DNA of 64,000 nt from Oligoflexia bacterium (GTDB lineage: Bacteria; Bdellovibrionota; Bacteriovoracia; Bacteriovoracales; Bacteriovoracaceae), in assembly GCA_015231955.1 (NCBI GenBank), contig JADGAN010000012.1, forward strand, positions 1 through 64,000. The letters are read 5' to 3'. The position numbers were made by a program, and so were the translations under genes. This document shows positions 52,553 through 61,610 of the stretch, piece after piece. Under the pieces are notes generated by a model. It was not told where the DNA came from and made no database searches. It was given only the letters and a program-made list of their open reading frames with translations. Each line of letters begins with the position of its first letter. Position 1 is the first letter of the stretch.

Positions 52553-53674
52553 ATGTTTGTTTACTCAGAGACTATTAACGCTTTTATGCTACGAATGAAA
52601 AAACGCTTTAAGGAAATTCTTACTTATGAGCTGGGGATGCGCTTTAGTGGAGATCATTTTTTTCATCGCCAGAGTTACCACTATGTACAGTTTGCGGCCT
52701 TTGAGCGAAGCGGAGTGCAGCAGATGCTGGCGTATTTTGACAGCGAGCTAAAGCTGATTGCCTTCAATAAGCTGTTAGTCTATAGCGCAAAGGATGCACT
52801 GATTAGTGATATTCTTCGGCATGAAGTGGCCCATCTGATGGTGTTTTTAGATTATGGAGTGGTGGATGAGATGCACGGGAGAGAGTTCCAAGCAGTTTGC
52901 CAGCGCTATGGGTGGAATAGAGAGAGTATTATGCGTGCTTCTTCATCGCTTGAGGTGGAAAATCAAAACATTGTAGGCGATTTAGAGAGTGAACGGGTAC
53001 TGGATAAGGTGCAAAAGTTATTAGCGCTTGCAGGAAGCTCCAATGCACACGAGGCGGAGTTGGCGATGTTGCGGGCCAATCAGTTGTTGCTAAAACACAA
53101 TTTGAAATTTTTAAGTGCCAAGGAGAGGGTCGCGGCCTCCGATCTTATCTATTGTGATCAAGTGTTGCGGGCCAAGAGAAAGTCGGCGAAGCTTAATGCG
53201 ATTGCCAGGATTTTAGGGTGCTTTTTTGTGGCGCCTATTTTTAGTTACAAAGGGGAGGGTGTCTCTTTGGAGGTAACGGGATCACGTACCAATGTGGAGT
53301 TTGCAAAGTATGTGGCGGCCTTTTTAGACCGGGAGTTAGAGCGTTTGTGGGAGGATAGTCGTAAACTTTTACATTGCGGTGGACTGCGTGCTCGCAACTC
53401 CTTTATGACGGGGGTGGCGTATGGCTTTAAAGAGAAGCTCCAGTCGTCACAGCAGCAAGATGTCAGCAAAGAGGACAGTTTGGCGCTAACGGTGTTTCAA
53501 AAGAGGCTGCAAGAGGATTTGAAGGTTGTCTATACACGAATAACCAGTAGTTATTCTAGTGCCTCCATTGATCAATTGGGATTGGGACTGGGTAAGGCCG
53601 CAGGCAAGAAGCTTACGATTCATCCAGGAGTAGGGGATAAGGGAGGGTGCTCGCCGCTTCTATTTTTGGAGTAG
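52553..53674 (+). CDS. SprT-like metalloprotease fused to DUF2786
   Basis: A 373-residue protein. The N-terminal SprT-like zinc-metalloprotease core has RHEVAHLMVFLDYG (HExxH) and a later His in MHGREFQAVCQRYG. After it the DUF2786 motif VLDKVQKLLALAGSSNAHEAELAM begins near 160, and a C-terminal DUF7168-like part follows. GAGGAAAG before the ATG at 52553 is preferred over GTG 52538. The pairing of SprT with DUF2786 is seen in phage-related and genomic-maintenance proteins. The substrate is unknown. Confidence 0.72.
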   Translation: MFVYSETINAFMLRMKKRFKEILTYELGMRFSGDHFFHRQSYHYVQFAAFERSGVQQMLAYFDSELKLIAFNKLLVYSAKDALISDILRHEVAHLMVFLDYGVVDEMHGREFQAVCQRYGWNRESIMRASSSLEVENQNIVGDLESERVLDKVQKLLALAGSSNAHEAELAMLRANQLLLKHNLKFLSAKERVAASDLIYCDQVLRAKRKSAKLNAIARILGCFFVAPIFSYKGEGVSLEVTGSRTNVEFAKYVAAFLDRELERLWEDSRKLLHCGGLRARNSFMTGVAYGFKEKLQSSQQQDVSKEDSLALTVFQKRLQEDLKVVYTRITSSYSSASIDQLGLGLGKAAGKKLTIHPGVGDKGGCSPLLFLE

Positions 53675-54466
53675 CTGATACTTTTTCTTGCAATACTCAC
53701 AAACTACTTCAAGCTCTTTGCTTCCTTGATAGAGGTTCTGTCGTTCACTCTCAGAAAGGGCATTAATCAGTGCTTGCATATTTTCAATAGAACAACCACA
53801 GGTGAAGGTTAACGCTTTAGCATGGAGAAATTTGAGTCCATGAGTTTCCACGAATGCTTGGATTGCTGCTAACTCATTTAGGCCTAGTTGAAAGAGTTCA
53901 CTAAAGAGCTTTTGTCGAGAGAACCAATACTCCTTTGGCGTCAGTTTACTCGCAGCTTTTTTAGAGGAGGGAGGCAGTCTCATCAGCAGTAGTGCTTGGT
54001 CACTCTCTTTACTCGTAAAGAGGTGTGCATCGATTTGATACGATTTAATCAACACCAAAATCATCAGTTGATCGATAGTGGAATCGTTGATTTCGATGAT
54101 CGATTGGTAGGGACGCTTGCCGGGAAAACTTTTAGTCAGTCGCAATCTTCCACAAAGCTTTTGCGGGAACTCTTTAAAATCTTCAGGCAAAAGTACGGAG
54201 CGGTAACGGCCATCAAAGTCGGTTTCAATTTTAAAGTGAAAGTCAGGATAGTGAGAATCGATATAAATTCCTAGACGTTCACCACGCTTTAAAAGTGAGG
54301 TCATCAACATCGTAGTAAGGATAAGATCACGGTAAAAATTAAGACCACTAGCTTGTAGTGATTGTGTAAGTACCATCTCTTGAATTATTTTTTGACCTTC
54401 TAAAAAATGAATGAGATAATCTTCTTGGTCATCAATAAGCGTAATTAGTGTACTGGAATTTAACAT
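53660..54466 (-). CDS. hslO: Hsp33-family redox-regulated chaperone
   Basis: A 268-residue protein with the Hsp33 C-terminal zinc switch: TCGCS (C-x-C) and VCEYC (C-x-x-C) about 30 residues later. The N-terminal domain is divergent. Oxidation releases zinc and activates a holdase that protects proteins from oxidative unfolding. The ATG at 54466 is chosen over a TTG at 54469. Its 3' end overlaps the SprT-like gene by 15 bp. It lies next to a rubrerythrin gene, consistent with an oxidative-stress theme. Confidence 0.85.
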   Translation of the reverse strand: MLNSSTLITLIDDQEDYLIHFLEGQKIIQEMVLTQSLQASGLNFYRDLILTTMLMTSLLKRGERLGIYIDSHYPDFHFKIETDFDGRYRSVLLPEDFKEFPQKLCGRLRLTKSFPGKRPYQSIIEINDSTIDQLMILVLIKSYQIDAHLFTSKESDQALLLMRLPPSSKKAASKLTPKEYWFSRQKLFSELFQLGLNELAAIQAFVETHGLKFLHAKALTFTCGCSIENMQALINALSESERQNLYQGSKELEVVCEYCKKKYQLLQK

Positions 54467-54551
54467 CAAAAAACCCTAAACTAAAGTAATAAACAGTAAT
54501 TCGTAAGCAGAATAGATAGCAATCTCATATCAATTTCTTAAGGAGTGGACA

Positions 54552-55130
54552 ATGAAAATTACAGGAACGGAGACAGAGAAAAATCTTTTAAAGGCCTTTG
54601 CCGGAGAGTCGCAAGCAAGAAATCGTTACACTTATTTTGCGTCTCAAGCAAAAAAAGAGGGATTGGAGAAGGTTGCGGCAATCTTTGAAGAGACCGCTAG
54701 TCAAGAAAAAGAGCATGCAAAGCGCTTCTTTAAATTCCTAGAGGGGGGTGATGTGGAGATCACTGCCACTTTTCCTGCGGGAAAGCTCGGAACAACGCTG
54801 GAAAATTTACAAGCGGCAGCGCATGGAGAGCACCATGAGTGGACAGAGATGTATCCGGAGTTTGCCAATATTGCCCGTAGGGAAGGGCTGGAGGCGGTGG
54901 CAAAGGTGTTCGAAGCGATCTCCATTGCAGAAAAGCGCCACGAGGATCGTTATAATCGTTTGCATGTACTTTTAAAAGATCAACAAATATTTAAGCAAAG
55001 TGGTCGAGTGACTTGGCGCTGTCGTAATTGTGGTTATATTCATGAGGGAAATGAAGCTCCTGCTGTCTGTGTAGCATGTGCTCATCCGCAGGCCCACTTC
55101 GAAATTTCAGCAGATCTGCTGGCCCTCTAA
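54552..55130 (+). CDS. rbr: Rubrerythrin
   Basis: A 192-residue rubrerythrin. The N-terminal ferritin-like di-iron domain shows EKNLLKAFAGESQARNRY and the second E-x-x-H pair in SIAEKRHEDRY. The C-terminal rubredoxin-like domain has CRNCGYIHEG and CVACAHPQ. It reduces peroxide in the cytosol, commonly in anaerobic or microaerophilic cells. AAGGAG precedes the ATG. Confidence 0.93.
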   Translation: MKITGTETEKNLLKAFAGESQARNRYTYFASQAKKEGLEKVAAIFEETASQEKEHAKRFFKFLEGGDVEITATFPAGKLGTTLENLQAAAHGEHHEWTEMYPEFANIARREGLEAVAKVFEAISIAEKRHEDRYNRLHVLLKDQQIFKQSGRVTWRCRNCGYIHEGNEAPAVCVACAHPQAHFEISADLLAL

Positions 55131-55221
55131 GCAAATTTTGATTATTGCTTCCTCCTATGCGGTCGTCATTTTAATCCTTTAGTAAATCGCAAAGTAGACA
55201 CCTCTTTGCATAGTAAAGAGT

Positions 55222-55743
55222 ATGAACTTTAGAACCACAGGTGTTTTTAAAAACAAGAAAGGTTATCACTCCGTCGGTGTCTTTGGTTACGCGTCCAGAG
55301 GTATTCCCGGAGTGGAGATTATTGGTTATGGCAAGAATGTTAAATTGATGCGCGAAAAATTTATTTTTCTAAGTAGGCAAAGGGCGCTCGCGATCCCCCT
55401 AAAACGTTATGTTCTTTGTATCGAGCAACACGAGCAGCTGATCTTGTCTTCGCTTAGTGAGGTAGATGAATCGATTTCATGGCTGGAATTGCCGTTACTG
55501 CTAATCTTTTGGTCTTTAGCGGGTGTGATTCAGATGGGTCGATTAGATGATTGCATCCTAGGAGGAAAGGTGTCGATTGCAGGCGAAGTTTTAACCTTAT
55601 CGTGTGAGGAGCTTACTGCAGTTGCCACTTTTTCTCCCCATCAAAAATGTATCACTATCCCTAAGCGCAGTGATCTCTACTATGTGCTACCGTTACCAGA
55701 AATCTTAGGTGAGGAGTTGATGATCCATTGCCGATTGTTTTAG
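55222..55743 (+). CDS. ComM/ChlI N-terminal-domain-only protein
   Basis: A 173-residue protein that resembles only the N-terminal S5-like domain of ComM: GIPGVEIIGYGKNVKLMREK matches the GLPAF-IVGL-AVKE segment, followed by LELPLLLIFWSLAGVI and DDCILGGKVSIAGEV. No Walker motifs follow, so it lacks the AAA+ part. It could be a remnant or a standalone partner. The frame is clean and ends normally. Confidence 0.55.
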   Translation: MNFRTTGVFKNKKGYHSVGVFGYASRGIPGVEIIGYGKNVKLMREKFIFLSRQRALAIPLKRYVLCIEQHEQLILSSLSEVDESISWLELPLLLIFWSLAGVIQMGRLDDCILGGKVSIAGEVLTLSCEELTAVATFSPHQKCITIPKRSDLYYVLPLPEILGEELMIHCRLF

Positions 55744-55799
55744 GGGTATTAGGAGAAGAGTTTTGCCGCTATTGACGAAAATACACTCTTTTCGATCTA

Positions 55800-56825
55800 A
55801 TGAAAGAGATGAATATTTTAAATTCTCTCAGACAAAATAATCTCTCTTTTAAATTAGTGCCTATTCATATTCGGGAGCTGATCTACTTTCAAGAGGTTCC
55901 ATGCGATATTTACGGTTATGTAAATGAATTTTTTGTAGTGGTGATGCAAAAGGGACTACTTATCAATAAAGATAGCTTACAGCAGGTGATCAATTTAGGC
56001 GCAGATCAACTCTTTGTCCTTGATGATGACTATAAGTTGCTAGTGAAGAAAAATCAAAAAATTTTACTGGAGATATCTCGCTCTCTTTCCATTGGTGATG
56101 TCATAGCAAATGGAAAAAAACAAGTATACTACTTATCTTTAAACCTTGAGTACCTTTATCAAAATCCCACTGATGACGAGACACTGCTCTTGCAATATCA
56201 GTGTATTAAGAGCTTAGGGCGACTTTTGTTGGCAAAACTTAGTTTGATTCCAGTGTTGTTTCAATACTTACTTGATCAAACCTATCATTACTCGGTCTCT
56301 CAACCACTACTATCATCACTGATATTGCTAGGATATTTAAAGAGTACACAACAGTTTAGTGAAAAAGATATTATCTCGTTATTTCTTACCAGCTATTTTA
56401 AAGATATTGGTCTCTCGATTATTCCGAAAACTTGTCTTGATAAAAAAGATTTAAATGAAGAGGAAAAAAAATTAATCTCGCAACACCAACAATTTTCAAT
56501 AGAAATTTTAAGTGGAAGGATCCCTCTGGGAGTCAACTATTTTAATATTATCAATAATCATCATGTGCACTCTTTGCTTGGTGGAGATGTGGTGACTAAA
56601 GCAAATGATCAAAATGAGGTGCTGATCGGGGCAGAGACGTTATTTGTGGAAATGGTTGATATATTAGCTGCAATGATTAGCAAGCGGCCTTACCGTGATG
56701 GCCTTACACTTTATAGTGGTCTTCAACGGATAAAAGACATTCTGGGGAAAGAACATCAGCAGGAGTTTAAGTTGTTAGTTTGGTTCTTGCAAAAATTTTT
56801 CAAGCTGGATGACAAATCGTCTTGA
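55800..56825 (+). CDS. Degenerate HD-GYP domain protein
   Basis: A 341-residue protein whose second half follows the HD-GYP phosphodiesterase pattern, but with key residues altered. The canonical HDIGK is SYFKDIGLS (HD lost), HHE-x-x-x-G-GYP is NNHHVHSLLGG, and the ADVFDALTSxRPYR segment is EMVDILAAMISKRPYRDG. A c-di-GMP phosphodiesterase is therefore unlikely; it may bind c-di-GMP or act as a scaffold. Bdellovibrio has several such divergent HD-GYP proteins. No signal peptide is seen. Confidence 0.72.
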   Translation: MKEMNILNSLRQNNLSFKLVPIHIRELIYFQEVPCDIYGYVNEFFVVVMQKGLLINKDSLQQVINLGADQLFVLDDDYKLLVKKNQKILLEISRSLSIGDVIANGKKQVYYLSLNLEYLYQNPTDDETLLLQYQCIKSLGRLLLAKLSLIPVLFQYLLDQTYHYSVSQPLLSSLILLGYLKSTQQFSEKDIISLFLTSYFKDIGLSIIPKTCLDKKDLNEEEKKLISQHQQFSIEILSGRIPLGVNYFNIINNHHVHSLLGGDVVTKANDQNEVLIGAETLFVEMVDILAAMISKRPYRDGLTLYSGLQRIKDILGKEHQQEFKLLVWFLQKFFKLDDKSS

Positions 56826-56905
56826 TATTTTTTCTTTTCAAAGCTCAAAAAGTTCAGCACAATTTTATTAAAGAAGATATTCTTGTCAAAGTCTAAGGAG
56901 GGATA

Positions 56906-57127
56906 ATGGCACAAAAAATCGTGAGTCCAGTCACGGGAATTTTAGAGGAAGATAAAGTGTACGTTGATTTTGGAGAGCATGAAGGAAAATCTGTTTTAGA
57001 AATTGCGGATACTTTGCCAGATTATTACAGCTACATGATTGCAGCAAAAGATCAAGGCAATTTCTTTATCCGTAGAGGAAAAGATAAGCTTTTTAGATTG
57101 TACATTACGGAAAGCAATAGAGTGTAG
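56906..57127 (+). CDS. Small conserved-looking protein
   Basis: A 73-residue protein with AAGGAGGG before the ATG. The core VDFGEHEGKSVLEIADTLPD then YYSYMIAAKDQ resembles, loosely, the F-G-x-H/Y-x-G-x-x-L-x-x-I pattern of DUF3820-type domains. It is convergent with flagellin, 17 bp apart. Function is unknown. Confidence 0.55.
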   Translation: MAQKIVSPVTGILEEDKVYVDFGEHEGKSVLEIADTLPDYYSYMIAAKDQGNFFIRRGKDKLFRLYITESNRV

Positions 57128-57143
57128 ATTTTAAATCAAGAAA

Positions 57144-57977
57144 TTAAGAGAGAAGTTTTAGTGCAGCTGAGCCTTGGTTATTTGCTTGAGCTAGTACAGA
57201 TGTACCTGCTTGAGTTAAAATATTAAGGCGCACATTCTCTGCGGTCTCTTGAGCAAAATCGGTATCACGAATTCGCGAGTTGGCAGCTGATAAGTTTTCC
57301 ACCATACCTTGAATATTATTCGAGGTATTAACCAAACGGTTTTGAACAGCTCCAAGATCTGCACGTTGTCCTGATATTTTTTGAATAGCAGTATCTAGAA
57401 GTGCCAGACTGAATTGAGAATTCTCTTTGTTGTGTACGGAGATTTGATCAAGACCTAAACTCGTAAGTGTAGAGTTTGTACCAGCGGCATTGTAGGAGAT
57501 ACGATCTTCAAAGGCATTATTATTGGTACCAATTTGAAAATCGTAGCTAAGTCCAGTTCCATTTAAGAGCTTTTTGCCGTTGTACTCTGTCACTTGAGAG
57601 ATTCTTTCAATCTCCATTTTCAACTGTTGATACTCGATATCAGTGAGGCTTCTTTCTGAATCACCCATGGTGTCGGATGCTGATTGCACTGCTAGCTCAC
57701 GAAGACGAGTAAGAATGGAAGAGATCTCATTTAATCCTCCCTCGGCCGTTTGAATCAGAGAAATACCATCATTGGCGTTACGGTTTGCCTGATTTAAACC
57801 ACGAACACCGGCCTTCAACTTTTCACTGATGGCCAGTCCTGCAGCGTCGTCAGCAGCTTTGTTGATCCGATTACCAGTAGATAATCGTCCAAGAGAAGTG
57901 TTTTGTTTTTCCGTAACTTGCCCTAAGCTTCTCTGTGCACTTAAGGACGAGACATTGGTGTTGATACGCAGACCCAT
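57144..57977 (-). CDS. fliC: Flagellin
   Basis: A 277-residue flagellin with the conserved D0/D1 termini: GLRINTNVSSLSAQRSLGQV, NRINKAADDAAGLAISEKL at the start and VENLSAANSRIRDTDFA, NILTQAGTSVLAQANN at the end. The variable central domain is short. AAGGAGG precedes the ATG at 57977, preferred to an upstream start at 58019. It is the filament subunit exported by the type III flagellar apparatus. No clear sigma-28 promoter is seen upstream. Confidence 0.96.
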   Translation of the reverse strand: MGLRINTNVSSLSAQRSLGQVTEKQNTSLGRLSTGNRINKAADDAAGLAISEKLKAGVRGLNQANRNANDGISLIQTAEGGLNEISSILTRLRELAVQSASDTMGDSERSLTDIEYQQLKMEIERISQVTEYNGKKLLNGTGLSYDFQIGTNNNAFEDRISYNAAGTNSTLTSLGLDQISVHNKENSQFSLALLDTAIQKISGQRADLGAVQNRLVNTSNNIQGMVENLSAANSRIRDTDFAQETAENVRLNILTQAGTSVLAQANNQGSAALKLLS

Positions 57978-58102
57978 CGATGACCTCCTTGTTTCCTTGC
58001 GATCATCCCTGATGCTCAACCTCTCAGAAACCTTGAGAAATCGATAAGCGTACTGCTTTTAGTAGTTATAGAAATGTTTATATCACTTAAGAGTGCTTCA
58101 TA

Positions 58103-59221
58103 ATGAAAGGCGCTCTTGCTGTGTCAGATCGTAATTTCAAAAATAAAACTTTAGGAAAAAATAAAAAAAATGCAAAAAGAAAAAAACTTATCTTCTTTGT
58201 AAAATCTTTCGATAGTTGCAGTATGAAGAATAGTCCGTTAGAGAAGCATGCTATAGTATTTTACTTAGAGAAGCGCTCAAAGAGCAGAGAGCAGTTGCTG
58301 GCACTCTTGCAAAATATAGAGATACATCCAGAAATCGAAATCTTGGTCATCAAAGAGCAGAGTGAACTTACTGCACTTTTAAAACAAACGAGCGAGTTTT
58401 TAATTATTACCAGTGAAATAAAACAACTGTTAGAAGCGATGGAGAGTTCGCAGCTTAGGCCAAAGCTGTGGTGGGCGGTAGTCTCTAAGAAAATAAGTAA
58501 TAAGACCGAAGATTTTCTGCGCACTAAAGCTTTAGAGAAAATTTTTTTATTGGAAGAGGTGGAGAAGATTTTCACCGAAGTAAAGCGATATCACAATCAG
58601 CTGGTGAATCGTCTTAAGAGGCGAAGAGAGTTGCGGCCAATCTTTGATCGCTATAGTGATTTAAAACATCTTGGGAACTTTTTATTTGAAAGCTATAGAG
58701 CACACCTCTCCCTGTATTTATTTAATGATCAAGAAGCTGTCTTTGAGAATAGCTACTCTAGGAAAATCTCTTTGTTTGCAGGAGTTCGCAAACACTCTGC
58801 CTTTTATCGCTCACTTATAGAAGAGGCACGCTTTTATCAAGAGGAGGTCTTGCAAAAATATGCTTTTGTATCGCAAATCACTCATGCCGCCTGGGTAGTG
58901 GAGGAGGGGGGAGGGCTTGCTTACGATGAGACTCCCTACTATGCTGCTAATGCACTGGTATGCCCTTTTCCGGAGGGGGTTGCTCTCTTGCATTTTGTGA
59001 AGGGGGAGGTTGGGAGAAGGGGTGATCTGAGAATGAGTTTTTTAGTGGAATTGATTTTGCATTATCAGCAAGAGTTTGCTTTGCAAATGGCCATTTATAA
59101 GAGGAGAGTTTTTTTAAGATTTTTTTCTTACCATCTAGAGCAAATGGTGTCTTTTTGCCACCGCAAATACACTCGGTTGCTCTCTTTCTTGCGGTACTGT
59201 TTTTGCAACAAGAAAAGATGA
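58103..59221 (+). CDS. Hypothetical protein, basic N-terminus
   Basis: A 372-residue protein; an ATG at 58223 (MKNSPLEKHAI) is a credible alternative start after a Lys-rich leader. The first half has a beta-alpha pattern reminiscent of a receiver-like fold (EILVIKEQSEL, FLIITSEIKQL) but lacks the acidic pocket. The second half is helical and Arg/Tyr-rich, ending in a basic tail. I do not recognise it. Confidence 0.5.
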   Translation: MKGALAVSDRNFKNKTLGKNKKNAKRKKLIFFVKSFDSCSMKNSPLEKHAIVFYLEKRSKSREQLLALLQNIEIHPEIEILVIKEQSELTALLKQTSEFLIITSEIKQLLEAMESSQLRPKLWWAVVSKKISNKTEDFLRTKALEKIFLLEEVEKIFTEVKRYHNQLVNRLKRRRELRPIFDRYSDLKHLGNFLFESYRAHLSLYLFNDQEAVFENSYSRKISLFAGVRKHSAFYRSLIEEARFYQEEVLQKYAFVSQITHAAWVVEEGGGLAYDETPYYAANALVCPFPEGVALLHFVKGEVGRRGDLRMSFLVELILHYQQEFALQMAIYKRRVFLRFFSYHLEQMVSFCHRKYTRLLSFLRYCFCNKKR

Positions 59222-59234
59222 GGTGTTTCTATTC

Positions 59235-59333
59235 ATGAAAAAAATTCTAAGGCCTAGCAATATTTTTAGATTTTATACTATTATAGTGGTGTCACTGGTA
59301 ATTTTCCTTTTTATTATGCGCCTTCAAGGTTGA
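59235..59333 (+). CDS. Candidate 32-residue single-helix membrane protein
   Basis: The frame reads KKILRPSNIFRFYT, then one membrane helix (IIVVSLVIFLFIM), then RLQG and TGA. A GAGGTG site lies about 11 bases before the ATG. It overlaps the end of the opposing DsbD-like gene by 10 bp. Positive-inside charge fits insertion in the inner membrane. Short length means it may be chance. Confidence 0.4.
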   Translation: MKKILRPSNIFRFYTIIVVSLVIFLFIMRLQG

Positions 59334-61528
59334 TCTTGGCCCTTGATGGCATTGGCAACTCTCTTTACTGTAATCATCTCTCCTAAATTCACAAGCTGGC
59401 CCTTTTTATTAATGACAAAATAGGCCGGCACTCCGGCGTACCCTGCTTTTGCAAGCCATTTGGAAATTTCCGGATCTTTGCGGGTCCAATCTGCTTTGAC
59501 CATCAAGAGTTGTTGCTCTTTTATGAGATCGTGAAACTCCTTACTCATGAGTACCAAGCGCTCATTGGTCTTACAGGTAAGGCACCATTTGGCAGTAAAG
59601 TAGATGAAGGAGAGGCGTTTTTCTTGTTGCAGCTTTGCCATCAGTGCTTCACTCCAGGCAAGTTCACTATCTACTCTATTGACCACTTGATCAGAGGTAT
59701 TGACATGCTTGGCGATGGCCGTACCAAGGGAGATAGAGCTTAGGAGTAAGAGCAAAGTGAAACTCCAATAGAGAGGACGGCGTAAGTAGAGAGCATTTTT
59801 GAAATAGAAAAAAAGTGTCGTTGCTAACATAAGAGTTGCCACCAAGAGCAGAAGCGTTTTGGAGTTGGTTAAAGCAAAGAGAATGGATAGTGGCCAAAGT
59901 GTAGTTAAGAGCAAAAGAACACCAAAAAATTTCTTTAAGCTATTCATCCAGGCCCCAGGTTTAGGCAGAAGCGAGAGTGCGCCAGGGAAAGGGATGATAA
60001 TAATAAAAGGGAGTGCTAGGCCTACTCCAATGGTGAGAAAAAGCAAAATGGTGTGAGAGAAAGGGGCAGTAAAGGCATAAGTGAGTGCGGTTCCAAGAAA
60101 AGGAGCACTACAAGGAGTGGCCAAAACGGTGGCAAGGATGCCGTTAAAAAACTCTTGCAGGGTATGGGAGTTACCATGGCCTTCCGCTACGCTTAGTAAC
60201 TTTCCTCCTGGCGTAGAGAATTCATACAGGCCTAGCAGCGAGAGTGCAAAGAGAAAAAGCAAGAGTGTGAGTGCAAAGACAAAGAGCGGGGACTGTAGAT
60301 GAAAACCCCAGCCAATGGCCTCACCACCTTGTTTTAAAATGATCACGGCCAGTGCTAAGAGGAGCATGGTAGCGAGCACGCCTGCAATATAAGCAAGATT
60401 ACTTTTTATGATCGTGCTCTGGATCCCTAGGTGGGTTGCTTGGCCTTGAGTAAGCTGACTCCGCTGTTGCATGAGCGCAAAGAATTTTAGGGAGATTACT
60501 GGAAGCACACAAGGCATAAAATTCAAGATAAATCCTCCAAGGAAGGCAAAGAGTAGTGCTACCCACAAAGAGGTACTCTTTTTTGCAGTAGTGGCCGCTT
60601 CAGGTGCCGTAGTAATCATGCTGTTACTGCTGCTACTACTGCTGCTACTGATTTGTGGAATGGAAGAGGTGATGACTCTAGTTTCCGCAGTAAAGGGATT
60701 GGCATAGAGAAATTTTAGTTGAAGTGCAGGCGAGAAGATGCCATTTAGGGGGAGTTTTAAGGGAGGTGTCTGAAAATCGCCTTCCCACATCAGTGCGCGT
60801 TTAGAGAGAAGGATATTTTTATCTTGATCGTACGTCACCTCTTCTAAACCAAAAGTGAAGAGTGGGTGCGGAAAAGGCAGCAACAGATCGTGTTCTTGGG
60901 AGAGAAGGTGCTGCCTACTTTTTAGCTCCACTTGGGAATAGAGGTAAAGTCTTTCTTGCTCATCAATGATGATTTGAACATTGAGATTATCGGGGAGAAT
61001 AGATTCGTCAGGAATATTTTGTAGATTGCTCTCTTCTTGCTTGGAAGTGATGGAAAAAGCAGGTGTAGTGGGGTCGTGATAAGTGAACTTTCCCTCTTGA
61101 ATGCTTCCTTGAACCAAGCTTTCTCCCGGGACGCAAGTCTCTTTGCAGGCAAGCCAGCGCACCTTGATCATCAAAGGAGTTTGCGTTGCTGATAGCGAAG
61201 GCAGTTTGAAATAGATTCCATACACTCCTTCATACCCATAAGACCACTCGTATTGGTTTTTAAGATAGCGCTTCGGGAGGGGCCACTCTAGTGCAGGCAG
61301 AGTGACTGCTTGATTATTAAGTGTAAAACTTGGATCAAAGCTAAGACCTGCACTGCCAGGATTTTTCCAATAGGTATGCCACCCCTCTTGATTTTTAAAA
61401 TAGAGAGCGAGTAGTGAAGAATCAAAGGAAGCGGTCTTCACCAGAAGTTCTACTAGTGGTTGGTTTGCATGTAGTTTGTTGGTAAATGAGAGAAGAAGAA
61501 AAATAGTAAGCATGTAAAAACTCTTCAT
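59324..61528 (-). CDS. DsbD-family thiol:disulfide interchange protein (ScsB-like)
   Basis: A 734-residue protein. A signal peptide is followed by an N-terminal periplasmic domain with ACKETC (Cys pair) near 125, a Ser-rich linker near 300, about eight membrane helices with functional Cys pairs in PCVLPVISLKFF and ATPCSAPFLGTAL, and a C-terminal thioredoxin domain with WCLTCK. It moves reducing power from cytosol to periplasm to keep cysteines reduced. The ATG at 61528 is preferred; AAGGAG lies 13 bases upstream. Divergent from the PEP-synthase gene. Confidence 0.88.
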   Translation of the reverse strand: MKSFYMLTIFLLLSFTNKLHANQPLVELLVKTASFDSSLLALYFKNQEGWHTYWKNPGSAGLSFDPSFTLNNQAVTLPALEWPLPKRYLKNQYEWSYGYEGVYGIYFKLPSLSATQTPLMIKVRWLACKETCVPGESLVQGSIQEGKFTYHDPTTPAFSITSKQEESNLQNIPDESILPDNLNVQIIIDEQERLYLYSQVELKSRQHLLSQEHDLLLPFPHPLFTFGLEEVTYDQDKNILLSKRALMWEGDFQTPPLKLPLNGIFSPALQLKFLYANPFTAETRVITSSIPQISSSSSSSSNSMITTAPEAATTAKKSTSLWVALLFAFLGGFILNFMPCVLPVISLKFFALMQQRSQLTQGQATHLGIQSTIIKSNLAYIAGVLATMLLLALAVIILKQGGEAIGWGFHLQSPLFVFALTLLLFLFALSLLGLYEFSTPGGKLLSVAEGHGNSHTLQEFFNGILATVLATPCSAPFLGTALTYAFTAPFSHTILLFLTIGVGLALPFIIIIPFPGALSLLPKPGAWMNSLKKFFGVLLLLTTLWPLSILFALTNSKTLLLLVATLMLATTLFFYFKNALYLRRPLYWSFTLLLLLSSISLGTAIAKHVNTSDQVVNRVDSELAWSEALMAKLQQEKRLSFIYFTAKWCLTCKTNERLVLMSKEFHDLIKEQQLLMVKADWTRKDPEISKWLAKAGYAGVPAYFVINKKGQLVNLGEMITVKRVANAIKGQDQP

Positions 61529-61610
61529 AGGTTTTGCTACTCCTTGAAAGTGCAATGGTTGTACGCTATGATGTTAATTAAAAAATAAAGATAGATAAAG
61601 AGGGTCTTTT

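Noticed and set aside
57978-58102. A sigma-28 flagellar promoter upstream of flagellin
   Set aside because: No pair close to TAAA-N15-GCCGATAA was found on the minus strand.
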